Shown here piece after piece: positions 29,629 to 39,522 of a stretch of DNA of 64,000 nt. Position 1 is the first letter of the stretch. Each line of letters begins with the position of its first letter. Source of the DNA: Vibrio sp. Isolate32 (lineage in GTDB: Bacteria; Pseudomonadota; Gammaproteobacteria; Enterobacterales; Vibrionaceae); contig NZ_JAKEUQ010000001.1 of assembly GCF_022397955.1 (NCBI RefSeq), forward strand, positions 63,647 through 127,646, in the 5' to 3' direction. The notes under the pieces were generated by a model. That model had not been told where the DNA came from, ran no database searches, and saw only the letters and a program-made list of their open reading frames with translations. A program made the position numbers and the translations under genes.

Positions 29629-32343
29629 ATGCCTGTAACTAACTTAGCGGAACTTGATGCTCTAGTAGCTCGCGTTAAAGCAGCACAAGAAGAGTTTGCA
29701 ACATTCTCTCAAGAGAAAGTTGATGCTATTTTCCGCGCAGCTTCCCTTGCAGCGAACCACGCTCGTATCCCACTAGCACAACAAGCAGTTGCTGAATCTG
29801 GAATGGGTATTGTTGAAGATAAAGTTATCAAGAACCACTTTGCCTCTGAATTTATCTACAACAAATACAAAGACGAAAAAACATGTGGCGTCTTAGAAGA
29901 AGATGACAACCTAGGCACAATGACTATCGCTGAGCCTGTAGGTATCATCTGTGGTATCGTTCCAACAACGAACCCAACTTCTACAGCAATCTTCAAATCT
30001 CTAATCTCTCTTAAAACACGTAACGGCATCATCTTCTCGCCACACCCACGTGCAAAGAACTCTACTAACGACGCAGCGAAGCTGGTTCTAGACGCAGCGG
30101 TAGCAGCGGGTGCTCCAAAAGACATCATCGGTTGGATCGACCAACCATCTGTAGAGCTTTCTAACGCGCTTATGAAGCACGACGGTATCGCACTTATCCT
30201 TGCTACTGGTGGTCCAGGCATGGTTAAAGCTGCATACTCTTCTGGTAAGCCTGCAATCGGTGTTGGTGCTGGTAACGTACCTGTAGTTATCGATGAAACA
30301 GCTGATATCAAACGTGCTGTAGCATCTATCCTAATGTCTAAAACATTCGATAACGGCGTTGTATGTGCTTCTGAGCAAGCTGCAATCGTTGTTAGCGATG
30401 TATATGAAGAAGTTAAAGAGCGTTTCGCTTCTCACAAAGCTCACGTTCTATCTAAAGCTGACGCTGACAAAGTACGTAAAGTACTTCTTATCGATGGCAA
30501 CCTAAACGCGAAAATCGTAGGTCAACCTGCACCAGCAATCGCTGAAATGGCGGGCGTTAAAGTTCCTGCTGATACAAAAGTACTTGTAGGTGAAGGTCTT
30601 GGTAAAGTTTCTTACGATGACGAGTTCGCTCACGAGAAACTGTCTCCAACTCTAGGTCTATTCCGCGCAGACGACTTCGAAGACGCTGTTGCTCAAGCGG
30701 TAACTATGGTTGAAATCGGTGGTATCGGTCACACATCTGGTCTTTACACTAACCAAGATACTAACGCAGACCGCATCCGTTACTTCGGTGACAAGATGAA
30801 GACTGCTCGTATCCTAATTAACATCCCGACTACTCACGGTGGTATCGGTGACCTGTACAACTTCAACGTTGCACCTTCTCTAACTCTAGGTTGTGGTTCA
30901 TGGGGTGGTAATTCTATCTCTGAGAACGTAGGTCCTAAGCACCTTATCAACAAGAAAACTGTAGCGAAGCGAGCTGAAAACATGTTGTGGCACAAACTAC
31001 CTAAGTCTATCTACTTCCGTCGTGGTAGCCTTCCAATCGCAATGAGCGACCTAGAAGGTAAGAAACGCGCATTCCTAGTAACTGACCGTTTCCTATTCAA
31101 CAACGGTTACGCTGATGACGTAGTCAGCCTGCTTAAAGCACAAGGCATTGAAGTTCAAACTTTCTTCGACGTAGAAGCGGATCCAACACTATCTGTTGTT
31201 GAGAAAGGTGCAGAAGCAATGAAGAGCTTCCAACCTGACGTAATCCTAGCTCTAGGTGGTGGTTCACCAATGGATGCTGCGAAGATCATGTGGGTTATGT
31301 ACGAGCACCCAGAAACTCACTTCGAAGAACTAGCAATGCGCTTTATGGATATCCGTAAACGTATCTACAAGTTCCCTAAAATGGGTAAGAAAGCTGAGCT
31401 TGTATGTATCACTACAACTTCAGGTACGGGTTCAGAAGTTACTCCATTCGCGGTTGTTACTGACGACAAGACTGGTGCTAAGTACCCACTAGCTGACTAC
31501 GAAATCACGCCAAACATGGCTATCGTTGATGCTAACCTAGTAATGAACATGCCTAAGTCTCTAACAGCATTTGGTGGTTACGATGCAGTAACTCACGCTC
31601 TTGAAGCTTACGTATCTGTTCTTGCTAACGAATACTCTGATGGTCAAGCTCTACAAGCACTTAAGATGCTTAAAGAGTACCTACCATCAAGCTACGCGAA
31701 CGGTGCAAACGACCCAATCGCTCGTGAGAAAGTACACAACGCAGCGACTATCGCTGGTGTAGCATTCGCGAACGCATTCCTAGGTGTTTGTCACTCTATG
31801 GCGCATAAAATTGGTGCTGAGTTCCACCTACCACACGGTCTGGCGAACGCACTACTAATCTCTAACGTTGTACGTTACAACGCGAACGATAACCCAACTA
31901 AGCAAACTGCGTTCTCTCAATACGACCGCCCACAAGCACGTCGTCGTTACGCTGAAGTAGCTGACCACCTAGGCCTAAGCCAAGAAGGTGACCGTACTGC
32001 TCAGAAGATTGAACGTCTACTAGCATGGTTAGAAGAGTTGAAACTGAACCTAGATATCCCAACGTCTATCCAAGCGGCTGGTGTATCTGAAGCAGACTTC
32101 ATCGCTAAGCTAGAAGGGCTAGCTGTAGAAGCGTTCGATGACCAGTGTACAGGTGCTAACCCACGTTACCCTCTAATCACTGAGCTGAAAGAAGTGCTAC
32201 TAGCGTCTTACTACGGTAAAGCATTTGTTGAAGGTGAAACTTTCGAAGGTACTACAGTTATCCTTAAGAAATCTGACCAAAAACCAGCTGAAGCGAAAGC
32301 AGAAGCAGCGTCAAAAGCTAAAAAAGAAAAAGCTAACGCATAA
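29629..32343 (+). CDS. adhE: Bifunctional acetaldehyde-CoA/alcohol dehydrogenase
   Basis: 904 residues, a natural fusion. The N-terminal CoA-acylating aldehyde dehydrogenase has Cys246 in FDNGVVCASEQ and the motif GVGAGNVPVVID. From about 450 an Fe-dependent alcohol dehydrogenase follows, with LALGGGSPMDAAK (NAD binding) and the iron ligands in FGGYDAVTHALEAY and CHSMAHKIGAEFHLPHG. It reduces acetyl-CoA to ethanol during fermentation and forms helical filaments (spirosomes) in homologues. The C-terminal tail is Ala/Lys/Glu-rich (KPAEAKAEAASKAKKEKANA). Strong codon bias suggests high expression. RBS AGGAG; the 5' region is over 600 bp. Confidence 0.98.
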   Translation: MPVTNLAELDALVARVKAAQEEFATFSQEKVDAIFRAASLAANHARIPLAQQAVAESGMGIVEDKVIKNHFASEFIYNKYKDEKTCGVLEEDDNLGTMTIAEPVGIICGIVPTTNPTSTAIFKSLISLKTRNGIIFSPHPRAKNSTNDAAKLVLDAAVAAGAPKDIIGWIDQPSVELSNALMKHDGIALILATGGPGMVKAAYSSGKPAIGVGAGNVPVVIDETADIKRAVASILMSKTFDNGVVCASEQAAIVVSDVYEEVKERFASHKAHVLSKADADKVRKVLLIDGNLNAKIVGQPAPAIAEMAGVKVPADTKVLVGEGLGKVSYDDEFAHEKLSPTLGLFRADDFEDAVAQAVTMVEIGGIGHTSGLYTNQDTNADRIRYFGDKMKTARILINIPTTHGGIGDLYNFNVAPSLTLGCGSWGGNSISENVGPKHLINKKTVAKRAENMLWHKLPKSIYFRRGSLPIAMSDLEGKKRAFLVTDRFLFNNGYADDVVSLLKAQGIEVQTFFDVEADPTLSVVEKGAEAMKSFQPDVILALGGGSPMDAAKIMWVMYEHPETHFEELAMRFMDIRKRIYKFPKMGKKAELVCITTTSGTGSEVTPFAVVTDDKTGAKYPLADYEITPNMAIVDANLVMNMPKSLTAFGGYDAVTHALEAYVSVLANEYSDGQALQALKMLKEYLPSSYANGANDPIAREKVHNAATIAGVAFANAFLGVCHSMAHKIGAEFHLPHGLANALLISNVVRYNANDNPTKQTAFSQYDRPQARRRYAEVADHLGLSQEGDRTAQKIERLLAWLEELKLNLDIPTSIQAAGVSEADFIAKLEGLAVEAFDDQCTGANPRYPLITELKEVLLASYYGKAFVEGETFEGTTVILKKSDQKPAEAKAEAASKAKKEKANA

Positions 32344-32408
32344 TAAGTAAGCATTAGTTTTGAGATAAGTTTTCGCTAGCACGATACTTATCTATCGGGA
32401 AAAGATGA

Positions 32409-32440
32409 AAGCCCCAGTCGAGAGACTGGGGCTTTTTTAT
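32409..32440 (+). terminator. Terminator of adhE
   Basis: AGCCCCAGTC-GAGA-GACTGGGGCT followed by T6, about 70 bp after the stop. Confidence 0.9.
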
Positions 32441-32531
32441 GTTAGCTGGCTATTCTACGGATTTTGAAAGGCTAAACTTATACGACTTAATTCAAAATGA
32501 ATTGCGTGTATTTACTTGAAGTAGAGGAGGA

Positions 32532-33215
32532 CTAAACCTCAGCAGCCACAACCCGTCCACTAAAGTAATCATTAGAGACAATGTATTCCGTTGTTCTGGT
32601 CAGCTCATCTTGCAGTTGCGCCCAGTGACATCGGTTGAGCTTGCCATCGGAATTATGTATTGCGGGTACTACGCCACCGACTCGAATACCAAATTGAGTT
32701 AGTTCTTTCGCCCAACTATGGGTAAAGCCGGTGATCATTGAGTTCGCGCTCTCTAAGCCGGATACATCATGAAAGTCATCGTGAGATATCACATTTACAA
32801 TCACGCCTTCCTTATCTTCCTCTCTCAATCTCTCTGCGCTGATTTGTCCAAATGCGAAAAGGGTCGATGCCATCGATGAGAGATCATCAATAAAGCTACT
32901 CACAGGCTGATCGCCAATTAGGCTAGGCATCGGGGAGCTTATCCAGTTATTGACTAGCACATCCGGTGTGGTGTTGAAGGTGGTTTGAATAAAATCGTAT
33001 ACGCTGAGAATCGCTTGGTTGTCATTGCCAGTGAGTGTGTAGGGGTAAACCGAGTCAGAAAAGCGGGCACATTGTAGATACGTCGCTTGAAGGGCTTCCG
33101 TGTCGTTATCACAGAGGATGACTGTGGCTCCAAGGTTTACAAAGTGGTTCGCTATCGTCCCTCCTAGGCGCGAGCCAGCAGATGTTACCAATATGATTGA
33201 GCTTTTTATTTCCAT
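32532..33215 (-). CDS. Degenerate SDR-family protein, probably lacking the catalytic Tyr
   Basis: 227 residues with an SDR Rossmann fold, but key motifs are altered. The cofactor loop reads TSAGSRLGG instead of TGxxxGxG, NNAG is NNW (LVNNWISSP), and the region that should carry Y-x-x-x-K reads LESANSMITGFTHSWAKEL with no Tyr. The Ser region (VNVISHDDF) is roughly in place. It may be inactive as a dehydrogenase or act as a binding protein. An in-frame ATG at 33260 exists; I prefer 33215 (MEIKSSIILV) because the fold starts there. It is monocistronic and convergent with adhE. Confidence 0.7.
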   Translation of the reverse strand: MEIKSSIILVTSAGSRLGGTIANHFVNLGATVILCDNDTEALQATYLQCARFSDSVYPYTLTGNDNQAILSVYDFIQTTFNTTPDVLVNNWISSPMPSLIGDQPVSSFIDDLSSMASTLFAFGQISAERLREEDKEGVIVNVISHDDFHDVSGLESANSMITGFTHSWAKELTQFGIRVGGVVPAIHNSDGKLNRCHWAQLQDELTRTTEYIVSNDYFSGRVVAAEV

Positions 33216-33483
33216 CCCAGTACCTAAGCAAATCGTCCGTGTCGGGTAAGGATGGGTCAAAATTCATACAATGGGTGTGAATTGGTTCAAACTAAGGTAT
33301 GTGAATTGATAACTTTTTATGAACTTAGTGGCAGGTCACATTTTGTAGTAACTTCAAGTAGTAATCGACATGTGTTGATTGAAGGGTGCCTAAGGCTGGT
33401 GGTTCATATAACTCTCGTGAATCTTTCGAATAGCGCGAATTGAACAAAGCAGATAGAGATACAGAAATAAAGTGAGACTGAAG

Positions 33484-33987
33484 CTATACCTGAGCCTGAA
33501 TTTGATATTTACGCTGAGCAGTAGATAACTCATTGTAAAGCGTCGCTGACGGAAGATCTGGGTGGTTTTTGTTGGCTAGCTTACGACGGTCGTGACCTGA
33601 AAGGTTTTGATAAACCTCTTCAGGCAAGTCACCAGTGTCTTCGGGCATAAACGCCAGAGCTTCAGGTTTTAAGTAATGACAGAGTTTAGCGCTCACCAAG
33701 CTTGATTGGTGAAAGTGATTAGACTGTTGTGCTGAAATCTCATAAGACGATTGGTTTGAACGCAGTTGTTGTGGCTCGGCTACACCAAACTGTTTACGTA
33801 GGCGATCTTCCGTTGTCTCTGTAACTTCAATTGTGTCGATGGGCGTGCAATCTCGAACATCATTAGAAAACATAGATAACAGCAACGCGAAATCTGCACG
33901 GCGACCTTGCTCAACCGCTTGGCTGATCCCGATGCCGAACTTCAGTTCGTTGATGATTCCTGCTTTATCTAAAGTATGTACTTGCAT
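33484..33987 (-). CDS. VC2046/SO_2500 family protein, function unknown
   Basis: 167 residues, soluble, with no signal or membrane segment. It begins MQVHTLDKAGIINELKFGIG and ends with TGDLPEEVYQNLSGHDRRKLANKNHPDLPSA. I recognise it as the gammaproteobacterial family found beside sodB in Vibrio (VC2046 type); no function is established. An ATG at 34020 is in frame, but GAGAGG lies 6 nt before the ATG at 33987. It is transcribed in the same direction as sodB, after the sodB terminator. Confidence 0.7.
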   Translation of the reverse strand: MQVHTLDKAGIINELKFGIGISQAVEQGRRADFALLLSMFSNDVRDCTPIDTIEVTETTEDRLRKQFGVAEPQQLRSNQSSYEISAQQSNHFHQSSLVSAKLCHYLKPEALAFMPEDTGDLPEEVYQNLSGHDRRKLANKNHPDLPSATLYNELSTAQRKYQIQAQV

Positions 33988-34142
33988 GATGCCTCTCATT
34001 TGATACACCTTTAACGGCATCGAGTCGGCAAACTTTAGTCTTTAATTACAGGTAAGTAGGGAATTTATTTAGGGTGGGTAAGTGACGCTGAAAAACACTG
34101 AGTTAGCGGCTTTATATTCAAGTTACTGATGCTTCAGATACA

Positions 34143-34174
34143 AAAAAGCTCACGCCTAGGCATGAGCTTTTAAT
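34143..34174 (-). terminator. Terminator of sodB
   Basis: On the minus strand AAAAGCTCA-loop-TGAGCTTTTTTG lies about 40 bp after the sodB stop. Confidence 0.82.
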
Positions 34175-34212
34175 AGGTAACTCGCTAAAAATAGCGCAGC
34201 TTAAGTAATAGA

Positions 34213-34797
34213 TTACTTAGCTAGGTTCTCTTCTACGAAAGACCAGTTTACTAGGTTCCAGAATGCAGCCATGTAGTCAGGACGAACATTACGGAAATCG
34301 ATGTAGTAAGCGTGTTCCCATAGGTCAACAGTTAGAAGTGGAGTAACACCTTCTTCTGTTAGAGGAGTAGCAGCGTTAGAAGTGTTAACGATGTCTAGAG
34401 AACCGTCAGCTTTCTTAACTAACCAAGTCCAAGAAGAACCGAAGTTGTTGATTGCTGAATCAGTGAATTTTGCTTTGAATTCTTCGAAAGAACCGAATGC
34501 AGCGTTGATAGCTTCTGCAACAGCGCCAGTTGGTTCGCCGCCTGCTTGAGGTGCTAGACAGTGCCAGTAGAACGTGTGGTTCCAGATTTGAGCAGCGTTA
34601 TTGAAAACACCACCAGTAGAAGTCTTGATGATCTCTTCTAGTGTTTTGCCTTCAAACTCAGTACCTGGGATAAGACCATTTAGCTTAACAACATAAGTGT
34701 TATGGTGCTTACCGTGGTGGAAATCTAGCGTTTCTGCTGAGATGTGTGGTTCTAGCGCGTCTTTCGCGTAAGGAAGAGCTGGTAGTTCAAATGCCAT
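34213..34797 (-). CDS. sodB: Superoxide dismutase, Fe type
   Basis: 194 residues, cytoplasmic. Iron ligands are His27 (FHHGKHHNTYV), the His in WNHTFYWHC (about 74) and D-x-x-x-H in DLWEHAYYIDFRN (about 157/161). AINNFGSSWTWLV carries the FeSOD-type residues. It dismutates superoxide. Divergent from grxD, leaving 269 bp for both promoters; in vibrios sodB mRNA is a known RyhB target, so iron control is likely after transcription. Codon bias is strong. Confidence 0.97.
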   Translation of the reverse strand: MAFELPALPYAKDALEPHISAETLDFHHGKHHNTYVVKLNGLIPGTEFEGKTLEEIIKTSTGGVFNNAAQIWNHTFYWHCLAPQAGGEPTGAVAEAINAAFGSFEEFKAKFTDSAINNFGSSWTWLVKKADGSLDIVNTSNAATPLTEEGVTPLLTVDLWEHAYYIDFRNVRPDYMAAFWNLVNWSFVEENLAK

Positions 34798-35066
34798 TGC
34801 TCAATTCTCCATTGATATGAAAGAGTTAACTCTTTCGATTGCTTCCAGTGATATTATTATTCATGGCTCGCTATGCTGCCAACCATGGTCAATTTGCTGA
34901 CTTGGTTTCTAGTTTAGCAAGTTTTTACTTTATTAAAAGCATATTTCATCACTTTTATGTGAATTGTTAGTCTAGCTTGTTAACCGCTTTTTTTATGTGG
35001 TTTTTATTCTTTTGGTTTGGGGTAGAATAAAGGCAATAAAAGCCGTAATCCATTAACGAGGAAGCA

Positions 35067-35405
35067 ATGGAAACTATCGATAAAATCAAACAGCAAATTG
35101 AAGAAAACACTATTCTACTGTACATGAAAGGTTCTCCTAAGCTACCTAGCTGTGGTTTCTCTTCTCAAGCGTCTCAAGCTCTAATGGCATGTGGCGAAAA
35201 ATTTGCTTACGTAGATATTCTACAAAACCCTGATATCCGTGCAGAGCTGCCAGCTTACGCACAATGGCCAACTTTCCCACAGCTTTGGGTTGAAGGTGAG
35301 CTAATCGGTGGTTGTGACATCATTCTTGAGATGTTCCAAAAAGGCGAACTTCAGCCAATCATCAAAGAAGCAGCAGCGAAAGTTGCTGGCGATGACGCTG
35401 AGTAA
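35067..35405 (+). CDS. grxD: Monothiol glutaredoxin GrxD
   Basis: 112-residue CGFS-type glutaredoxin (Cys29 in LPSCGFSSQ; YMKGSPK before it; WPTFPQLWVEGELIGGCDI after it). It binds a bridging [2Fe-2S] cluster with glutathione and passes it to Fe-S targets. Divergent from sodB and close to rnt, a grouping shared with E. coli. GAGGAAG serves as the ribosome-binding site. A hairpin terminator follows. Confidence 0.96.
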   Translation: METIDKIKQQIEENTILLYMKGSPKLPSCGFSSQASQALMACGEKFAYVDILQNPDIRAELPAYAQWPTFPQLWVEGELIGGCDIILEMFQKGELQPIIKEAAAKVAGDDAE

Positions 35406-35436
35406 GTTCTAGCTTTTTCGCTGAACAGTAAAATGA

Positions 35437-35463
35437 GGGGCCTTAATTAGGCTCCTTTTTTGT
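35437..35463 (+). terminator. Terminator of grxD
   Basis: GGGGCCT-TAATT-AGGCTCC (one wobble pair) followed by T7. Confidence 0.75.
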
Positions 35464-35501
35464 TGGAATTGATTGAGAGTCGACTCGATAAGGAACGAAC
35501 A

Positions 35502-36131
35502 ATGAACGTAAAACTTCATTATGTACATGACCCGATGTGCAGCTGGTGCTGGGGATACAAACCAACACTGGAGTTACTAAAACAACAATTGCCTGCGAGC
35601 ATTGAGTTCAACTACGTAGTTGGTGGCTTGGCTCCGGATTCTGATGAACCAATGTCAGAAGAGATGAAGGGCAAGTTGCAAGCTATCTGGAAGCAGATCG
35701 AAGCCAAATTAGGAACAGAGTTCAATCATGAATTTTGGACTGAGTGCCAACCGGTTCGCAGCACTTACCCTGCGTGTCGTGCTGTTATTGCTGCGGGTTT
35801 CCAAGATCACTATGAGCAGATGCTTGAAGCGATTCAACACGCATACTACTTGCGTGCAATGCTGCCGCACAGCGAAGAGACACATAAGCAATTGGCTGAA
35901 GAGCTAGGCATGAATGTTCAGCAATTCGAGAACGATCTTGCTGGTAAGCTACTTGAGGGTGAGCTAGAAGATCAACTGAGCTTCAAACACGCGATGGGCG
36001 TGTATTCTTACCCAACCCTAATGCTTGAAGTTGACGGTATCTTCACTGAAGTTGAGCTGGATTACCACTCATCAGAAACGACACTTAAGTCGATTAGAGA
36101 AGTTCTAGTAAAGAGTGCTCCTAGTGCTTAA
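35502..36131 (+). CDS. DsbA-family thioredoxin-fold protein (CSWC type)
   Basis: 209-residue cytoplasmic thioredoxin-fold protein with the redox pair in HDPMCSWCWGYKP (Cys13, Cys16) and a cis-proline region GVYSYPTLMLEV. This is the FrnE-like DsbA branch, which often reads CxWC and has no signal peptide. It could reduce or isomerise thiols under oxidative stress; partners are unknown. The start at 35502 has AAGGA 8 nt upstream; an earlier ATG or TTG in frame (35460) overlaps the grxD terminator and is unlikely. Confidence 0.88.
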   Translation: MNVKLHYVHDPMCSWCWGYKPTLELLKQQLPASIEFNYVVGGLAPDSDEPMSEEMKGKLQAIWKQIEAKLGTEFNHEFWTECQPVRSTYPACRAVIAAGFQDHYEQMLEAIQHAYYLRAMLPHSEETHKQLAEELGMNVQQFENDLAGKLLEGELEDQLSFKHAMGVYSYPTLMLEVDGIFTEVELDYHSSETTLKSIREVLVKSAPSA

Positions 36132-36167
36132 TTGACGAGACTGAATCGTATGATTCAAAACTACTTC

Positions 36168-36202
36168 AAAGGCTTGCTCGTAAGAGTAAGCCTTTTCTTT
36201 TG
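36168..36202 (+). terminator. Terminator of the DsbA-like gene
   Basis: AAAGGCTTGCTC-loop-AGTAAGCCTTTT with a T-rich tail. Confidence 0.75.
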
Positions 36203-36249
36203 TTATACCGTAAGGTTTTTATATGTAGCCTGGCGGGAGAAATACCGGA

Positions 36250-36279
36250 TACAAAAAAGACCGCACTCGCGGTCTTTTT
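36250..36279 (-). terminator. Terminator of the antiporter gene
   Basis: AAAAAGACCGC-ACTC-GCGGTCTTTTT, downstream of the minus-strand antiporter. Confidence 0.85.
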
Positions 36280-36321
36280 AAGTTTTGAAAATTGATTCTG
36301 ACTATAGAACCTAGCTACAAG

Positions 36322-37647
36322 CTACAGAACCATAGCTGCAATCCAACCGAATACGATCAGTGGGATGTTGTAGTGTAGGAATGTCGGTAAAACGGTTTCC
36401 CATACGTGCTCATGCTGTCCATCTGCATTAAGACCAGACGTTGGACCTAACGTTGAGTCAGAAGCCGGAGAACCAGCATCACCAAGCGCTGCTGCTGTAC
36501 CAACTAGAGCAATAGTTGCCATTGGAGAGAAACCAAATGCTGCCGCTAGTGGAACGTAGATAGTTGCAAGGATTGGAATCGTAGAGAACGAAGAACCGAT
36601 ACCCATAGTTACCAATAGACCAACCACTAGCATAAGTAGTGCAGCTAGAGGCTTGTTGTCACCGATGCTTGTTGAAAGTGCTTCAACCAAAGATTCAACG
36701 CCACCAGTTTGCTTCATTACTGCTGCGAAACCTGCCGCGGCAATCATGATGAAACCGATCATTGCCATCATGTGTACACCTTTCGTGAAGACATCTTGTG
36801 TCTCTTTCCAAGCAATTACGCCACCGAAAGTGAATACCATAAAACCAGCAAGTGCACCGATGATCATTGAACCAGTCGATAGCTGAACCGTTAGTGCTGC
36901 AACAATACCTGCCGCTGCTACTAGGATGTGTTTCTTGTTGATCTGCTTCGCTTCAGTTGAAACAACCGTGTGAGACGTTTCTTTGTATTGGCGAGGCTTA
37001 CGGTAAGTGAAGAACACTGCCGTTAGAAGGCCAAAGAGCATACCTGCAGCTGGTAGTAGCATTGCCATTGGAACTTGGCTCGCCACTACACTTTCAAGAC
37101 CGTTGTCGTGAAGGTTCTTAAGTAGGATGTTGTTTAGGAAGATGCCACCAAAACCGATTGGTAATACCATGTATGGCGTAATCAGACCAAAAGTCAGCAC
37201 ACATGCAACCAGACGACGGTCTAGGTTCATTTTTGCGAATACGCCTAATAGAGGTGGGATTAAGATTGGGATGAAGGCGATATGTACCGGAATCACGTTT
37301 TGCGAAGACATGGTCACTAAGATCAAAGAAGCAAGGATGCCGTATTTAAGACCAATCGATGCTGCACTGTTCTCTTTGCCGTGAATGCGCTTAATGACGC
37401 TTTGAGCAAGAAGATCTGTGATACCAGAGCGAGAGATAGCAACAGCGAATGTACCAAGCATAGCGTAGCTAAGTGCGATAGTTGCACCGCCGCCTAATCC
37501 ACTTTCGAAAGCCGCGACTGCGTCGTTCAAGGCCATACCAGAGGCTACGCCACCGATAATTGCGCTGAACGTTAGAGCAACGACTACGTTTACGCGCATC
37601 AAAGCTAAAACAAGCATGATGCAAACTGAAATTACAACAGGATTCAT
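36322..37647 (-). CDS. Na+/H+ antiporter family protein (NhaC-superfamily)
   Basis: 441 residues with 10-12 hydrophobic segments. Conserved-looking pieces are [47 protein letters not shown] and, near the end, [31 protein letters not shown], which resembles the charged/serine motif of NhaC-superfamily transporters. It differs clearly from the NhaC protein at 23608. Substrate could be Na+/H+ or an organic acid or amino acid. It is monocistronic between convergent terminators and rnt. Confidence 0.8.
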   Translation of the reverse strand: MNPVVISVCIMLVLALMRVNVVVALTFSAIIGGVASGMALNDAVAAFESGLGGGATIALSYAMLGTFAVAISRSGITDLLAQSVIKRIHGKENSAASIGLKYGILASLILVTMSSQNVIPVHIAFIPILIPPLLGVFAKMNLDRRLVACVLTFGLITPYMVLPIGFGGIFLNNILLKNLHDNGLESVVASQVPMAMLLPAAGMLFGLLTAVFFTYRKPRQYKETSHTVVSTEAKQINKKHILVAAAGIVAALTVQLSTGSMIIGALAGFMVFTFGGVIAWKETQDVFTKGVHMMAMIGFIMIAAAGFAAVMKQTGGVESLVEALSTSIGDNKPLAALLMLVVGLLVTMGIGSSFSTIPILATIYVPLAAAFGFSPMATIALVGTAAALGDAGSPASDSTLGPTSGLNADGQHEHVWETVLPTFLHYNIPLIVFGWIAAMVL

Positions 37648-37712
37648 ATTATTCTCGGGATGTTGTGTTTTTTATGAAGGTAATACGAGTGAGCGTTTAC
37701 CGACTCTATTTT

Positions 37713-38357
37713 TTATTCTTCGTCAACAAGAGGCCAACCACCAAGGGCTTTCCATTTGTTTACAATGCCGCAAAACAACTCTGTGGTTTTTTGCGTATCA
37801 TACAAAGCAGAGTGTGCTTCTTTGTTGTCAAATTCCATCCCTGCAGTGCGGCAAGCTTTAGCCAAAACGGTTTGACCGTAGGCAAGACCACTAAGAGCTG
37901 CAGTGTCAAAAGTAGCAAATGGATGGAAAGGGACGCGTTTAAGCTTACAGCGCTCACTTGCCGCATTAACGAAGTTCAAATCGAATGTAGCGTTGTGAGC
38001 AACCATGATTGCGCGACTGCAATCTAAAGCTTTTTGTTCTTTTCTCACTAGCTTGTAGATTTCTTTAAGGGCTTCTTGTTCCGACACAGCACCACGTAAT
38101 GGGCTAAATGGGTCTTTAATTCCGTTAAAGTCTAATGCTGCCTGCTCTATATTTGCGCCTTCAAAAGGCTCAATGTGAAAATGAAGCGTTGATGCAGGGT
38201 GCAGATCTCCGTTCTCATCCATTTTTAATGTAATGGCACAGATTTCTAATAATGCATCGGTTTCAGCGTTAAACCCTGCGGTTTCCACGTCGATGACCAC
38301 TGGGAAATAGCCGCGAAAGCGTTTTTTTAGGGTCAGAGCTTCGTTTTCTACAGTCAT
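37713..38357 (-). CDS. rnt: Ribonuclease T
   Basis: 214-residue DEDDh 3'-5' exoribonuclease that trims tRNA and other stable RNA 3' ends. The catalytic residues are Asp23 and Glu25 in [11 protein letters not shown], the Asp in HNATFDLNF and the His/Asp pair in EAHSALYDT. The frame runs on 27 codons upstream, but [19 protein letters not shown] is the family start. It is divergent from motY, the arrangement described for V. alginolyticus. Confidence 0.95.
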   Translation of the reverse strand: MTVENEALTLKKRFRGYFPVVIDVETAGFNAETDALLEICAITLKMDENGDLHPASTLHFHIEPFEGANIEQAALDFNGIKDPFSPLRGAVSEQEALKEIYKLVRKEQKALDCSRAIMVAHNATFDLNFVNAASERCKLKRVPFHPFATFDTAALSGLAYGQTVLAKACRTAGMEFDNKEAHSALYDTQKTTELFCGIVNKWKALGGWPLVDEE

Positions 38358-38545
38358 GTTAGCCCAAATAAGTGTGATTAAGGCTGCATTATTGCAGATA
38401 ATAGCAGTGATAAAAACTAGGGAAGGGCAATAAATCATAAATTACCTAACCCATTACGGCTTGATAATTGCATATTTAAACACGAGAGAAAAATGCGGCA
38501 ATTGGCTGCATTGTTAAACGAATTGCTTAAGAGATACTCCACTTT

Positions 38546-39427
38546 ATGAAGAAACAACTCATAACAGGTTCAATGCTATTTTCGCTACTTGTGTCGTCAT
38601 CAGTTATGGCACAAGAAAAGCGTTACGGAGCATCTCCTCAACAATCGACATGGGAGATGGTGGCCAATACGCCATTAGAATGTCGCTTGGTTCACCCAAT
38701 CCCAAACTTTGGTGATGCTGAGTTTTCATCTCGCGCGAGTAAGAAAATCATTTTGGACTTTGAGCTTAAAATGCGCCGCCCAATGGGTGCGACACGCAAT
38801 GTCAGCTTAATCTCTATGCCGCCACCTTGGCGCCCAGGTGAAAGTGCCGATCGTATGACAACCATTAAGTTCTTCCAACAATTTGATGGCTATGTTGGTG
38901 GTCAAACCGCTTGGGGTATCTTGAGTGAGCTGGAAAAAGGACGTTACCCGACATTCAGCTATCAAGAGTGGCAGAGTCGAGATCAGCGTATTGAAGTGTC
39001 ATTGTCATCGGTGTTGTTCCAAGAAAAATACAATGTGTTCAGTGATTGTGTTGCTAACCTGCTGCCTTACAGCTTTGAAGATATCTCTTTCACTATTTTA
39101 CACTACGACCGCAACAGCGATCAGTTGAACAAGGCGTCGCGCAAAAGGCTGAGTCAGATTGCGGATTACGTTCGCTACAATCAAGACATCGACCTTGTGC
39201 TGGTGGCAACGTACACCGATTCTGTCGACAGCAAAGGGATTAGCCAAAACCTGTCAGAGCGCAGAGCAGACTCGTTAAGAGAGTACTTTAAATCTCTTGG
39301 CTTGCCAGAAGACCGTATTCAAGTACAAGGTTATGGCAAGCGTCGTCCAATTGCCGACAATAACTCGCCAATTGGTAAAGATAAGAACCGACGCGTTGTG
39401 ATCTCTTTAGGTCGCACACAGGTTTAA
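38546..39427 (+). CDS. motY: Sodium-type flagellar protein MotY
   Basis: 293 residues. Signal peptide of about 22 residues (cut near SVMA|QEK), then the MotY N-terminal domain ([35 protein letters not shown]) that docks on the basal body. The C-terminal OmpA-like peptidoglycan-binding domain is at about 180-290 ([45 protein letters not shown]). MotY with MotX forms the T ring that anchors PomA/PomB Na+ stators of the polar flagellum. The length equals that known for V. alginolyticus MotY. Confidence 0.97.
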   Translation: MKKQLITGSMLFSLLVSSSVMAQEKRYGASPQQSTWEMVANTPLECRLVHPIPNFGDAEFSSRASKKIILDFELKMRRPMGATRNVSLISMPPPWRPGESADRMTTIKFFQQFDGYVGGQTAWGILSELEKGRYPTFSYQEWQSRDQRIEVSLSSVLFQEKYNVFSDCVANLLPYSFEDISFTILHYDRNSDQLNKASRKRLSQIADYVRYNQDIDLVLVATYTDSVDSKGISQNLSERRADSLREYFKSLGLPEDRIQVQGYGKRRPIADNNSPIGKDKNRRVVISLGRTQV

Positions 39428-39455
39428 GATAAACAATAGCTCGTTTTGGAATGAT

Positions 39456-39486
39456 AAAGCCCGTCTTGATGACGGGCTTTTTTGTA
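39456..39486 (+). terminator. Terminator of motY
   Basis: AAAGCCCGTC-TTGAT-GACGGGCTTT followed by T3GT. Confidence 0.88.
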
Positions 39487-39522
39487 TTTTAAATTTGGAG
39501 TCGTGGTCTAAACGGAGCTCGT

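Noticed and set aside
38460..38545. Sigma-28 promoter of motY
   Set aside because: A TAAA...GCGGCAAT arrangement exists, but it matches TAAAG-n15-GCCGATAA too poorly to report as a site, although sigma-28 control of motY is plausible.
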